From NCBI GenBank assembly GCA_903927185.1, contig CAIYLW010000042.1:1-64000 (forward strand): a DNA stretch of 64,000 bases. The letters are read 5' to 3'. Numbering within the stretch: the first letter of the stretch is position 1; every line of letters begins with the position of its first letter. Below the pieces are notes generated by a model. The model did no database searches, was not told the DNA's origin, and saw only the letters and a list, made by a program, of their open reading frames with translations. Source of the DNA: an uncultured Bacteroidota bacterium (GTDB lineage Bacteria; Bacteroidota; Bacteroidia; Chitinophagales; Chitinophagaceae). Position numbers and translations under genes: made by a program. Below, one piece after another: positions 20,817 to 29,771 of this stretch.

Positions 20817-21899
20817 TTGGATAAAATTAACATACATCGTGTTCTGATAGCTCCGTTAGACTGGGGACTAGGCCATGGCACACGCTGTATACCAATTATC
20901 CGAGCATTTACAGACTTACAAATAGAAGTAGTTATTGCCGCAGAAGGCACTTTGGCTATTTTGTTGGGTGCAGAGTTTCCTGAAATAAGAATAATACCTA
21001 TTTGTGGCTATCATATTCAATACGCCAAAACACCCGCCGGACTTTTTTGGAAACTATTATTACAGGTTCCAAAAATTATTAAAACTATCCGAAAAGAAAA
21101 TATATGGTTACAGCAAATAATACAAGAAGAAAAAATAGATCTGGTTATTTCAGATAATCGATATGGGTTGTATTCAGATCAAGTACCGTGTATATTTATT
21201 ACACATCAATTAACAATTAAAATACCAAACGAATTAATAGAAAAGCTACTTCAAAAAATAAATTATCATTACATTAATCGTTTTACAACTTGCTGGGTAC
21301 CTGATTCTGAAGACGAAAGAAATATTGCTGGAATTTTATCGCATCCAAAAAAAATGCCTCGAATTCCAGTAAAATATTTAGGTATATTAACGAGGATGGT
21401 GAAAAAAACAAGTCTAATTGTTAACTATCACTATTGTTTTCTTTTATCAGGACCTGAACCGCAAAGAACTTTACTAGAAAAACAGATATTAAAAATTTTA
21501 CCTCAGCTATCTGGCGTTATTATTTTAATAAGGGGCCTGCCAGGAAATTCAAGTCTTTTAAAAGTTTCACAGAATATAAAAGTCTTCAATCATTTATCAT
21601 CCGAACGGTTAGAGGCTATAATATCTTCCAGCAACTTAATAATTTGCAGAAGTGGTTATACAACTATAATGGATTTAATTGGATTGCAAAAAAAAGCTTT
21701 ACTAATTCCCACACCTAACCAAACAGAACAAGAATACCTAGGAGAAAAACTACAGTTGGATGAACGTTTTTTTTCATCAAAGCAAAAAGACTTAAACTTA
21801 TTAGAGGCAATTGTATTAGCAGATAATTTTCCTGTTAAATTTTCAAATATTTCTAAATTTTCAACAAATGTATTGGAAGCTTTGTTGCTTAAAATCTAA
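20817..21899 (+). CDS. glycosyltransferase, UDP-GlcNAc transferase-like (MurG-like C-terminal fold)
   Basis: VLIAPLDWGLGHGTRCIPIIRAF N-terminus; LIICRSGYTTIMDLIGLQKKALLIPTPNQTEQEYLGEKL C-terminus; TTG start (no in-frame ATG before the motif). Confidence 0.75.
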   Translation: MDKINIHRVLIAPLDWGLGHGTRCIPIIRAFTDLQIEVVIAAEGTLAILLGAEFPEIRIIPICGYHIQYAKTPAGLFWKLLLQVPKIIKTIRKENIWLQQIIQEEKIDLVISDNRYGLYSDQVPCIFITHQLTIKIPNELIEKLLQKINYHYINRFTTCWVPDSEDERNIAGILSHPKKMPRIPVKYLGILTRMVKKTSLIVNYHYCFLLSGPEPQRTLLEKQILKILPQLSGVIILIRGLPGNSSLLKVSQNIKVFNHLSSERLEAIISSSNLIICRSGYTTIMDLIGLQKKALLIPTPNQTEQEYLGEKLQLDERFFSSKQKDLNLLEAIVLADNFPVKFSNISKFSTNVLEALLLKI

Positions 21900-21919
21900 G
21901 CGCTTAGATTTGCATACAG

Positions 21920-22810
21920 ATGAATAAAAATACGCAAGCACATGCAGCTGTATTAGGTGCCAATATAATATTTGCAGCGAACTATTCTATAGTGAAGTTT
22001 ATTACTCCAGGATATATGCAACCCTTTGCAATCAATTTTGTGCGGGTAGCAAGTAGTATTATTCTGTTTTGGATATTGTTGCTGTTGAAACCCGGTCCAT
22101 GGGGTATTCTAAGAAAAGATATACCTCGATTTATAGCTTGCGGAATCACTGGGGTTTTGATCAATCAAATATTTTTCATCAAGGGTCTTTCTCTTACCAC
22201 ATCTATTCATAGTTCATTGCTATCCTTATGCACTCCAATTTTTATCATCATCATTGCAGCATGGTTAATAAAAGAGTCATTGAATTGGTTAAAGATGACA
22301 GGACTTGCTTTAGGTATTTTTGGTGCATTACTTTTGATTCTAATAAAGGATAATAACCATACAGGTTCCAATGTTTTACTGGGAGATATCCTGGTAATCA
22401 TCAATGCCATTTCTTATGCTTTTTATCTTGTAATGGTTAGACCATTAATGGTAAACTATTCTGCAATACATGTGGTAAGATGGGTGTTTACAATTGGAGG
22501 GATTATCATGCTTCCAATCAGTGCTTCAGAATTTTTGGCTACCAATTGGAATAGTTTTGAATTTAATCAGTGGGCTGCACTATTTTTTATTGCCATTGGT
22601 GCAACCTTTTTGGCTTATTTATTCAATGTATATGGTATTGGAAAATTAGGAGCTTCTTCAACTGGTGCATATATCTACACACAACCAGTATTTGCAGCTA
22701 TCATTGCGATTATCTTTGCAGGAGAACATTTTAGCTGGGTAAAAGGTCTTGCAGCGATATTAATCTTCAGCGGTGTATATCTTGCTAATTTCAGGAAAGA
22801 AAATGCTTGA
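21920..22810 (+). CDS. DMT superfamily transporter (EamA domain)
   Basis: 10 TM-like hydrophobic segments; two EamA repeats. Confidence 0.88.
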   Translation: MNKNTQAHAAVLGANIIFAANYSIVKFITPGYMQPFAINFVRVASSIILFWILLLLKPGPWGILRKDIPRFIACGITGVLINQIFFIKGLSLTTSIHSSLLSLCTPIFIIIIAAWLIKESLNWLKMTGLALGIFGALLLILIKDNNHTGSNVLLGDILVIINAISYAFYLVMVRPLMVNYSAIHVVRWVFTIGGIIMLPISASEFLATNWNSFEFNQWAALFFIAIGATFLAYLFNVYGIGKLGASSTGAYIYTQPVFAAIIAIIFAGEHFSWVKGLAAILIFSGVYLANFRKENA

Positions 22811-22827
22811 TTTATTTATTGCATTTT
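22800..22827. terminator. hairpin spanning stop codons of convergent genes
   Basis: AAAATGC / GCATTTT, 14-nt loop; weak but straddles both stops. Confidence 0.35.
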
Positions 22828-23307
22828 AGGGCTTTCAAAAAACCAGAAATTTTTCTCGGCATCTCTAAATTCACCCCAATTTTTGATTTGAATTTTAACT
22901 GCAAAAATACCGCAGGTAGGCATATTGTCGATTGTAGTTTCAGATAAACTATTTACAAAGTCGGTTATTCCCGGATTATGCGCGAATATGGCAATTGTTT
23001 TAAAATCGTCATTTAAATCTTCAAGAATATCATAATACACATGCGCAGGGGCATGGTATAATTTATCCAAAGCCATGATATTAATTTTTTTGATGCCTAA
23101 TTCTTTTGCAAAATAACTTGCAGTTGTAAACGCTCTATTTGCTGTGCTTGAAATAATAGCATCCACATGTACTCCTTTGCTACCTAATATTTTTGCCATT
23201 CTTGGCGCATCACTATTACCTCGTTCATTCAAGGGTCTATCAAAATCATCCATTAAAGCATTACTCCAATTACTTTTTGCATGCCTAATAAGTAATAATT
23301 CTTTCAT
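22816..23307 (-). CDS. histidine phosphatase family protein (SixA-like)
   Basis: LLLIRHAKSNW N-terminal RHG motif, FAHNPGITDF. Confidence 0.9.
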   Translation of the reverse strand: MKELLLIRHAKSNWSNALMDDFDRPLNERGNSDAPRMAKILGSKGVHVDAIISSTANRAFTTASYFAKELGIKKINIMALDKLYHAPAHVYYDILEDLNDDFKTIAIFAHNPGITDFVNSLSETTIDNMPTCGIFAVKIQIKNWGEFRDAEKNFWFFESPKMQ

Positions 23308-23417
23308 GTGTTATTCTATTTGATTTTGGTCACCTTCAATTCGCCTTAGTTCATTTCATATAAGTTGTACTTTTGAAATGGCTCATTTCATGCTTTAAAG
23401 TTACCATAAACTACCCT

Positions 23418-23425
23418 TATTTTTG
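23418..23425 (+). promoter_or_regulatory. -7 element TATTTTTG, 5 nt before mnmH ATG
   Basis: TAnnTTTG match; ATG at 23431. Confidence 0.5.
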
Positions 23426-23430
23426 TGCCG

Positions 23431-24543
23431 ATGGCTATTCAACGTGTAAGCATAACAGAATTTTTAAGTCTCTCTGAGAATTTTCCTGTTTTAGATGTGA
23501 GAAGTCCGGGTGAATACGCACATGCTCATATCCCAGGTGCTCATAGTTTACCCCTATTTACCGATGAAGAAAGAAAGGTAGTTGGAACGGCTTATAAACA
23601 ACAAAGCAAACAGGCAGCCGTAAAAATTGGATTAAAATATTTTGGTGTAAAAATGGTTGAAATGGTTGAGCAAGTTGAAAAACTAATTAAAGAGCTTAAC
23701 CCTAAAACTAAAAAATTAACATTAAATAGCCTTGAATTCCAATCTTCTACAATATTAGTACATTGCTGGCGCGGGGGAATGCGCAGTGCAGGGGTTGCAT
23801 GGCTCCTAGACTTGTATGGTTTTAAAGTATATACATTGTCGGGGGGGTATAAGGGCTATAGAAATTGGGTGTTAGAACAATTTGAGAAAGAATATCCCAT
23901 GTATATTTTGGGAGGCTATACCGGTTCAGGTAAAACCGAAGTATTAAAAGCTTTACAGAAAAGAGGTTATTCAGTAATTGACTTAGAGGGTATTGCACAT
24001 CATAAGGGATCAGCATTTGGTGCCATGGGTTTGCCACTTCAACCATCACAAGAACATTTTGAAAATATATTAGCTGGCGACTTGTTTCGATACCTATCTA
24101 AATCAGCATCTGAGGAATCTTTGGACTTCCAAAAAACGATTTGGTTAGAAGATGAGAGTCAGCGAATAGGAAGCGTAAATATACCTTCAGTTCTATTTCA
24201 ACAGATGCGAAAAAAGAAGGTTTATTTTCTGGAAATTCCTTTCGAATCAAGACTTGATTATATCAACCTACATTATGGGAAATTTGAAAAGTCTGAATTA
24301 GTGAATGCAATAATCAGAATTAAGAAAAGATTGGGCGGACTAGAAACAAAAACCGCCATGAACTTTTTATTAGAAGACAATACCAAGGAGGCATTCAGGG
24401 TTTTATTGCAGTACTACGATAAACTATACGGAAAAAATTTAGAAAACAACCGCGAAAATATTGATCAGACTGTAACTAAGTTAATTTCTGAGGAAGTAAA
24501 TGATCTTGCGAATGCGGAGAAAATAGTCAGCTGTTTATATTAA
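23431..24543 (+). CDS. mnmH: tRNA 2-selenouridine synthase MnmH (rhodanese + P-loop)
   Basis: Rhodanese (VLDVRSPGEYAHAHIPGAHSLPLF; HCWRGGMRSAGVAWLL) + Walker A (GGYTGSGKTEVL); start moved from GTG 23425 to ATG 23431. Confidence 0.93.
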   Translation: MAIQRVSITEFLSLSENFPVLDVRSPGEYAHAHIPGAHSLPLFTDEERKVVGTAYKQQSKQAAVKIGLKYFGVKMVEMVEQVEKLIKELNPKTKKLTLNSLEFQSSTILVHCWRGGMRSAGVAWLLDLYGFKVYTLSGGYKGYRNWVLEQFEKEYPMYILGGYTGSGKTEVLKALQKRGYSVIDLEGIAHHKGSAFGAMGLPLQPSQEHFENILAGDLFRYLSKSASEESLDFQKTIWLEDESQRIGSVNIPSVLFQQMRKKKVYFLEIPFESRLDYINLHYGKFEKSELVNAIIRIKKRLGGLETKTAMNFLLEDNTKEAFRVLLQYYDKLYGKNLENNRENIDQTVTKLISEEVNDLANAEKIVSCLY

Positions 24544-24565
24544 ACGCTTTGCGTTTAATATAAAC
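24533..24565. terminator. 15-bp perfect hairpin overlapping the mnmH stop codon
   Basis: GTTTATATTAAACGC (24533-24547) TTT GCGTTTAATATAAAC (24551-24565); no long T tail. Confidence 0.5.
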
Positions 24566-24581
24566 ACATATCTCTTTTCAC

Positions 24582-25760
24582 TTAAAAGATCCAATTCCGA
24601 ATCGTATCAAATCCCATATAACTCATAACAAAAACAACAAACCATCCTATCGTTAATAGAAAAGTTGAATGTTTGTAATTCCCAACCAGGCTTGTTTTTT
24701 TTACTGCCACCAACATGAGTGCAAGTGCAATGGGAAGTATTAATCCATTCAATGCGCCAACTGTGATTAATATTTTTACCGGGTTTCCTAAAAATAAAAA
24801 AACACAAGTAGAGAAGACTATGAAAAAACTAATCAACCAGCGATAGTTTTTTTCTATCCAGGGATGAAAGGTTCTTAAAAATGAAACGGAAGTATAGGCA
24901 GCTCCCACAACTGATGTGATTGCTGCACTCCACATCACTATCCCAAAAAAACGGTAGCCCAGCTCTCCAGCAGCTAATTTAAAAACGGATGCAGGGGGAT
25001 TTGCTTTGTCTAAAATTCCACCATGCATGATTACACCCAATGCAGCCAGGAATAAAACAAAGCGCATTAACGCAGTTATTAAAATTCCTGTTACTGCACT
25101 TCTATTTACTTGTGGTAATGCCGCTTCTCCTTTAATACCAGCATCTAATAACCGATGTCCTCCTGCAAAACATATATAACCTCCAACTGTTCCACCTACT
25201 AATGTTACAATTGCAGTTGTATTAATGGTTGTAGGGAAAAAACTATGTTGAATAGCATCTACCAGTGGAGGATGCGAACTGAACGCTACATAGATAGTGA
25301 GTAAAATCATTAACACACCCAAAATTTTTGTAAACTGATCCATCATTTTTCCGGCTTCCTTCATCCAGAAAATAAATAGTGCAATTAGGCAACTGATGAT
25401 GGCACCATAAGCTGTATCAATTCCAGCAAGTACATTTAAACCAAGACCACAGCCACCAATATTTCCAATATTAAATGCAAGTCCACCTAAAACAATTAAT
25501 GTCGACAAAAAATAACCCATCCCAGGCAATAATTCATTGGCAAGATCCTGAGCACGTTTTTCGGTAACAGCCAATACTCTCCAGATATTCATTTGTGCAC
25601 CGATATCCAATAAAATTGAAATAATAATTACAAAACCGAAACTCGATAATAGGGTTTCGGTAAATACAGTGGTCTGTGTTAAAAACCCTGGGCCAATAGC
25701 AGAGGTTGCCATCAAAAAGGCAGCGCCCATGATAGCTGAATTATTTACAATTTTTTTCAC
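24582..25760 (-). CDS. NRAMP-fold (PF01566-like) transporter coupled to the 5-oxoprolinase operon, YcsG-like
   Basis: 392 aa, about 11 TM; MGAAFLMATSAIGPGFLTQ aligns with the NRAMP TM1 motif MGPAFIAAIGYIDPGN; 1 nt from pxpA. Confidence 0.8.
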   Translation of the reverse strand: MKKIVNNSAIMGAAFLMATSAIGPGFLTQTTVFTETLLSSFGFVIIISILLDIGAQMNIWRVLAVTEKRAQDLANELLPGMGYFLSTLIVLGGLAFNIGNIGGCGLGLNVLAGIDTAYGAIISCLIALFIFWMKEAGKMMDQFTKILGVLMILLTIYVAFSSHPPLVDAIQHSFFPTTINTTAIVTLVGGTVGGYICFAGGHRLLDAGIKGEAALPQVNRSAVTGILITALMRFVLFLAALGVIMHGGILDKANPPASVFKLAAGELGYRFFGIVMWSAAITSVVGAAYTSVSFLRTFHPWIEKNYRWLISFFIVFSTCVFLFLGNPVKILITVGALNGLILPIALALMLVAVKKTSLVGNYKHSTFLLTIGWFVVFVMSYMGFDTIRNWIF

Positions 25761-25761
25761 G

Positions 25762-26505
25762 CTAGATAGTTTGAATAGTGATCTGGTTTTCGATTAATGT
25801 TTTCTTGATTTGCTCTGCAAATAAAACAGCTTTTTTCCCATCTCCATGTAAACAGATCGTCTCGGCTTTTATCGCGATGGTATCACCATGAATAGTAGTA
25901 ACCGTTTTATTTAAAATCATTTGTAATACTTGAGATAAAGAATCATCCGTGTTTTCAATTAAAGCACCTTGCATTGATCTTGGAGTTAGGCTTCCATCAT
26001 ATTGATAGCTTCGATCTGCAAAAACTTCAGAAGCATTCTTTAAATTCAATGCTACTGCTTCAGTGATTAAATGACTACCCGATAATCCATAAAGAATAAT
26101 ATTTGAATCCACCGATTTTATAGCAGCAACAATGGTTCTAGCCATTCTAATATCTCGTGCTGCCATATTGTATAAAGCTCCATGGGGTTTTATATGATGC
26201 ATCTTTATTCCAAATGATTCTGTTATTTTTTTAAATTGATAAAGCTGTGCAGTGATTAAATCGAAAAGATGTGGAAGTGTAATAGGAATTTCTAATCTTC
26301 CGAAATTAGCTTTATCATTAAAACCAGGATGAGCTCCAATTGACACATTATTTTGTAAAGCCAATTCAATGGTTCTTTTCATGGTTTCTGAATCACCTGC
26401 ATGATACCCACACGAAATGTTAGCGCTACTTATGAACGGCATCAACAATGCATCATTGTTAAGACCCTCACCCATATCGCAGTTGAGGTCGATAATTTTA
26501 TTCAT
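25762..26505 (-). CDS. pxpA: 5-oxoprolinase subunit PxpA (LamB/YcsF family)
   Basis: MNKIIDLNCDMGEG, SANISCGYHAGDSETM, GAHPGFND; start MNKIID chosen. Confidence 0.95.
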   Translation of the reverse strand: MNKIIDLNCDMGEGLNNDALLMPFISSANISCGYHAGDSETMKRTIELALQNNVSIGAHPGFNDKANFGRLEIPITLPHLFDLITAQLYQFKKITESFGIKMHHIKPHGALYNMAARDIRMARTIVAAIKSVDSNIILYGLSGSHLITEAVALNLKNASEVFADRSYQYDGSLTPRSMQGALIENTDDSLSQVLQMILNKTVTTIHGDTIAIKAETICLHGDGKKAVLFAEQIKKTLIENQITIQTI

Positions 26506-27475
26506 TTTTAAAATACTCCTGTAATCGAAAGTTACAGGCATTTTGAAGTTGTTGCAAATTCTGTTGCTGTTGAATATACATAGTTTCAGCTACTTCATGA
26601 GTAATTAACTCAAACCTAATAGTTTCGCCTGCAGATACCTGAGCCAGCTTCGGAAGTGAACTGGTTGCCACCTGACCAATACGAGGATACCCTCCAGTAG
26701 TTTGATGATCTGCCATCAAAACAATCATTTGTGCATTTGGCAATAATTGAATACTACCAAAGCTTACTGCAGATGAAAGACATTCTTTTTTTATACTTAA
26801 TAATAAAGCCTGACCCTCTAATCGATACCCCATTCGGTTACTTTGGTTGCTTACTTTAAAATCATTTGTAACCATACTGCTTTGGGAAATTTTTTCCAAT
26901 AATGGATATTCAACTCCCGGCATAAAATTAATTCTGTTATTATCATAAAATTCTGACATGCTTGCGCGCCAAGGCAAATGTGTTAGTAGATCAATTTCTA
27001 GATCTTCTTTATTTTTGAAATACAGTACGTCATTCTTTACTAAATATCTTCCTTCTATTCCTCCTTTTTGTATTTGAAAAGAAGTGCTACTACTCCCCAG
27101 CCACTTATCAGTTTCAAAACCATCCTCTACAGATAAATAAACTTTCGATCCCATTTTTTTTTTGGTAAAACGCAATTCTGAGTTTGCAGGCACCAGGATA
27201 GGTTGATTTATTAATACTTCTTTTCCATTAATTTCTGCGCCAAAATCTGCACCGGTTAATGCAATCATCATGGAAGTCTCAAACAAAATAGTTGCAGAAG
27301 GGAAATGCATTTCTAATACAGGTTCTTTCAAATGATTCCCAACTAATGTATTTGCAATTGTTGCAGCAATTCGATCCATTACCCCGCCAGGCGGAATTCC
27401 CAATTGCTGGTAACCATAGCGCCCCATATCTTGAATGCTATCTGCTATTCCTGCTTTGATGATACGCAATCCCAT
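26498..27475 (-). CDS. pxpC: 5-oxoprolinase subunit PxpC (biotin-dependent carboxyltransferase-like)
   Basis: GLRIIKAGIADSIQDMGRYGYQQLGIPPGGVMD; MADHQTTGGYPRIGQV; overlaps pxpB stop and pxpA start. Confidence 0.95.
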   Translation of the reverse strand: MGLRIIKAGIADSIQDMGRYGYQQLGIPPGGVMDRIAATIANTLVGNHLKEPVLEMHFPSATILFETSMMIALTGADFGAEINGKEVLINQPILVPANSELRFTKKKMGSKVYLSVEDGFETDKWLGSSSTSFQIQKGGIEGRYLVKNDVLYFKNKEDLEIDLLTHLPWRASMSEFYDNNRINFMPGVEYPLLEKISQSSMVTNDFKVSNQSNRMGYRLEGQALLLSIKKECLSSAVSFGSIQLLPNAQMIVLMADHQTTGGYPRIGQVATSSLPKLAQVSAGETIRFELITHEVAETMYIQQQQNLQQLQNACNFRLQEYFKNE

Positions 27476-28200
27476 TAGTCAATTTTGTTTTTCAAGTGAT
27501 GGAATTCTTCAAGACTTATTTTATGAAACCTAACATTATCTCCAGGTTCTAATAATGTAAGGTTTTCTTTATTAGCATCAAAAAGCATGTGTGGAGTCTG
27601 TCCAATAATTTGCCAGCCACCAGGGGAATTAAATGGATAGATTCCTGTTTGTGACCCTGCAATTCCCACACTTCCTGCAGGCACCTGCAAACGGGGGTTG
27701 GATTTTCTTGGACTAGCTATACGATTATCAACTGATCCCATGTACGCAAATCCAGGCATAAAACCAATCATATAAACCCGATATGTTTGTTGAATATGAA
27801 TTTCGATAATTTCCTCATTAGATAAATGATGAATTTTAGCCAATTCATCAAGATCGGGAGCAAGGCTTAAATCATAACATACAGGTATATTTATTGTACG
27901 ATTCATCATTACAGTAATATCTCCGATCAATTGCGCTTCTGTTTCCCGCAACTTTATTTCTAAAAACTGATATGCTGTAATTGTTCCAGCTAATTTTTTA
28001 ACTTTTAAGAGATCGTAAATTAAACTAATAGAATGATAGGCGGGAATAATATCTAAGATAGCTTCGGGTTGCCATTTTTTCAGCAATGAATAAAGTTGAT
28101 AGATTTTTTTGTTCAACGTTTCATTCATTTCGCCTCCATAATCTAGGGTAATACCCTGATCACCTATTGCATAAATCTGGTATGGAGTGGCTGGAAGCAC
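27475..28200 (-). CDS. pxpB: 5-oxoprolinase subunit PxpB (allophanate hydrolase subunit 1-like)
   Basis: YMIGFMPGFAYMGSVDNRIASPRKSNPRLQVPAGSVGIAGSQTGIYPFNSPGGWQIIG. Confidence 0.95.
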   Translation of the reverse strand: MLPATPYQIYAIGDQGITLDYGGEMNETLNKKIYQLYSLLKKWQPEAILDIIPAYHSISLIYDLLKVKKLAGTITAYQFLEIKLRETEAQLIGDITVMMNRTINIPVCYDLSLAPDLDELAKIHHLSNEEIIEIHIQQTYRVYMIGFMPGFAYMGSVDNRIASPRKSNPRLQVPAGSVGIAGSQTGIYPFNSPGGWQIIGQTPHMLFDANKENLTLLEPGDNVRFHKISLEEFHHLKNKID

Positions 28201-28280
28201 ATTACAAGGTAAAGTAAAACTTTATTTATTCTGTCGGATTTTTATATCAAATTACCTTTCAATTTATTATAATATCACTT

Positions 28281-29735
28281 CTAAAAAATATAAGTTGCAA
28301 CAGCGCCTCCTGGTAATGCAGAACTTACCCATTTCCCGTTAAATCGGATATTAAAAGATGATGCACTTAATCCATCATTTTCAACAATCAGAATTTTTTT
28401 TCCGGCTGGAGTTAAGAATGCCACATTGTTTAAACTACCCGAAATATTACTATAGATCCTTATAGAACCTGCAGGAATAAATTTTGATGCGTGTGCTATA
28501 ATATAATATCCAACATTTCTTGTAATACCCGAACCAATTGTTAAAGCACCTTTACAAGTAGTACAACCTCCAACAGTATGTGGTCCATAAGTTGGATCGT
28601 TTGCCAAATTCCATTCTAATGCATTGCAACTCCAATTTCGCATCGAACCGATTATTACATTTTTTAAATGCCACATTAAATCGGCACCAAAATTACCTGA
28701 TGATTGTGTGAATTGTTCAGTAAAATATAATTGCTTGTTAGGATATAAGCTGTGTACTGTTGATAATGCATTGATATTTCCAGCGTATAAATGAAATGCA
28801 GAACCGCTTACAAATGCACTTGAAGCAGCATCAGCAAGTATGGTTAACGGAAAAGTGGGTTGATCGCAATTATGATCATACAAAATTATTTTTGTTGTTA
28901 TAGATGCAGCCAGAAATGCAGGCCCAAGACTATTCTTGATGAAATTATTCTCGTCGGAAGCCAACATAATCATACTTGGATTATTACTGGGATTTAAGGG
29001 TTCATTTTGAGGTGTAATAGCATCAATTTTAATCCCCTGTAACTGCATTGCCTGAATATATTTTACAAAATATTGTGCATACTGATTATAATAGTTTGAT
29101 AGCAAACTTCCACCAATAGAACTATTATTATCTTTCATCCATAATGGTGGAGACCAGGGAGTAGCTATAATTTTAATATTAGGATTAATTGCAACTATTT
29201 GTTTTAATAATGGAATCAAATCAGTCATATCATTACTTAAACTGAAATTTGCAAGCGCTAAATCTGATTGGCCCGAAGGCATATCATCATAACTAAAAAC
29301 AGAAGCATTTAGATCTGAAGCTCCAATACTTATTCTTAAGTAACTGATGCTAATAGAAGTTGTAGAAGTTCCAAATAATTCCTGTAAAAGGTTTGTCTTA
29401 TCAGTATTATTTAATTGATTAATTACATAAGCACTGCCTCCAGTTAGTGTAAAACCAAAACCATCAATAGTTTGAAATATTTGTGTAGAATCTACATCGA
29501 TGAACGGATTATTATTTACAATTGTAGCAAAAGAAAGAATACCGTTTTGTTTTTGCAAAAGAACTGATTGATCGTTGGAAGTAAGCCAAAAATCAACATT
29601 GTTAGTTTGTGATGATGTTGGCGTTACTGGTATTACTGGAGTAGTTCCATTACTATTGTTATTACTTTTTGAACAATTTTGATTCCCAAGACTAAATGTA
29701 ATAACAACAAATAAAAAAAATAATTTTCCTTTCAA
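28281..29735 (-). CDS. glycoside hydrolase family 30 lipoprotein (beta-1,6-glucanase/glucosylceramidase-like)
   Basis: GFGFTLTGGSAYVINQL, IKIIATPWSPPLWMKDN, TPQNEPLN (acid/base), LYFTEQFTQ (nucleophile). Confidence 0.88.
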   Translation of the reverse strand: MKGKLFFLFVVITFSLGNQNCSKSNNNSNGTTPVIPVTPTSSQTNNVDFWLTSNDQSVLLQKQNGILSFATIVNNNPFIDVDSTQIFQTIDGFGFTLTGGSAYVINQLNNTDKTNLLQELFGTSTTSISISYLRISIGASDLNASVFSYDDMPSGQSDLALANFSLSNDMTDLIPLLKQIVAINPNIKIIATPWSPPLWMKDNNSSIGGSLLSNYYNQYAQYFVKYIQAMQLQGIKIDAITPQNEPLNPSNNPSMIMLASDENNFIKNSLGPAFLAASITTKIILYDHNCDQPTFPLTILADAASSAFVSGSAFHLYAGNINALSTVHSLYPNKQLYFTEQFTQSSGNFGADLMWHLKNVIIGSMRNWSCNALEWNLANDPTYGPHTVGGCTTCKGALTIGSGITRNVGYYIIAHASKFIPAGSIRIYSNISGSLNNVAFLTPAGKKILIVENDGLSASSFNIRFNGKWVSSALPGGAVATYIF

Positions 29736-29771
29736 AATGGATATAAATTAAAATTATGATACTGTCTAATA

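Noticed and set aside
23431-24543. mnmH as part of a selenocysteine or defence-like system
   Set aside because: Standard tRNA-modification enzyme; no selD/selA/selB, toxin or nuclease genes adjacent.
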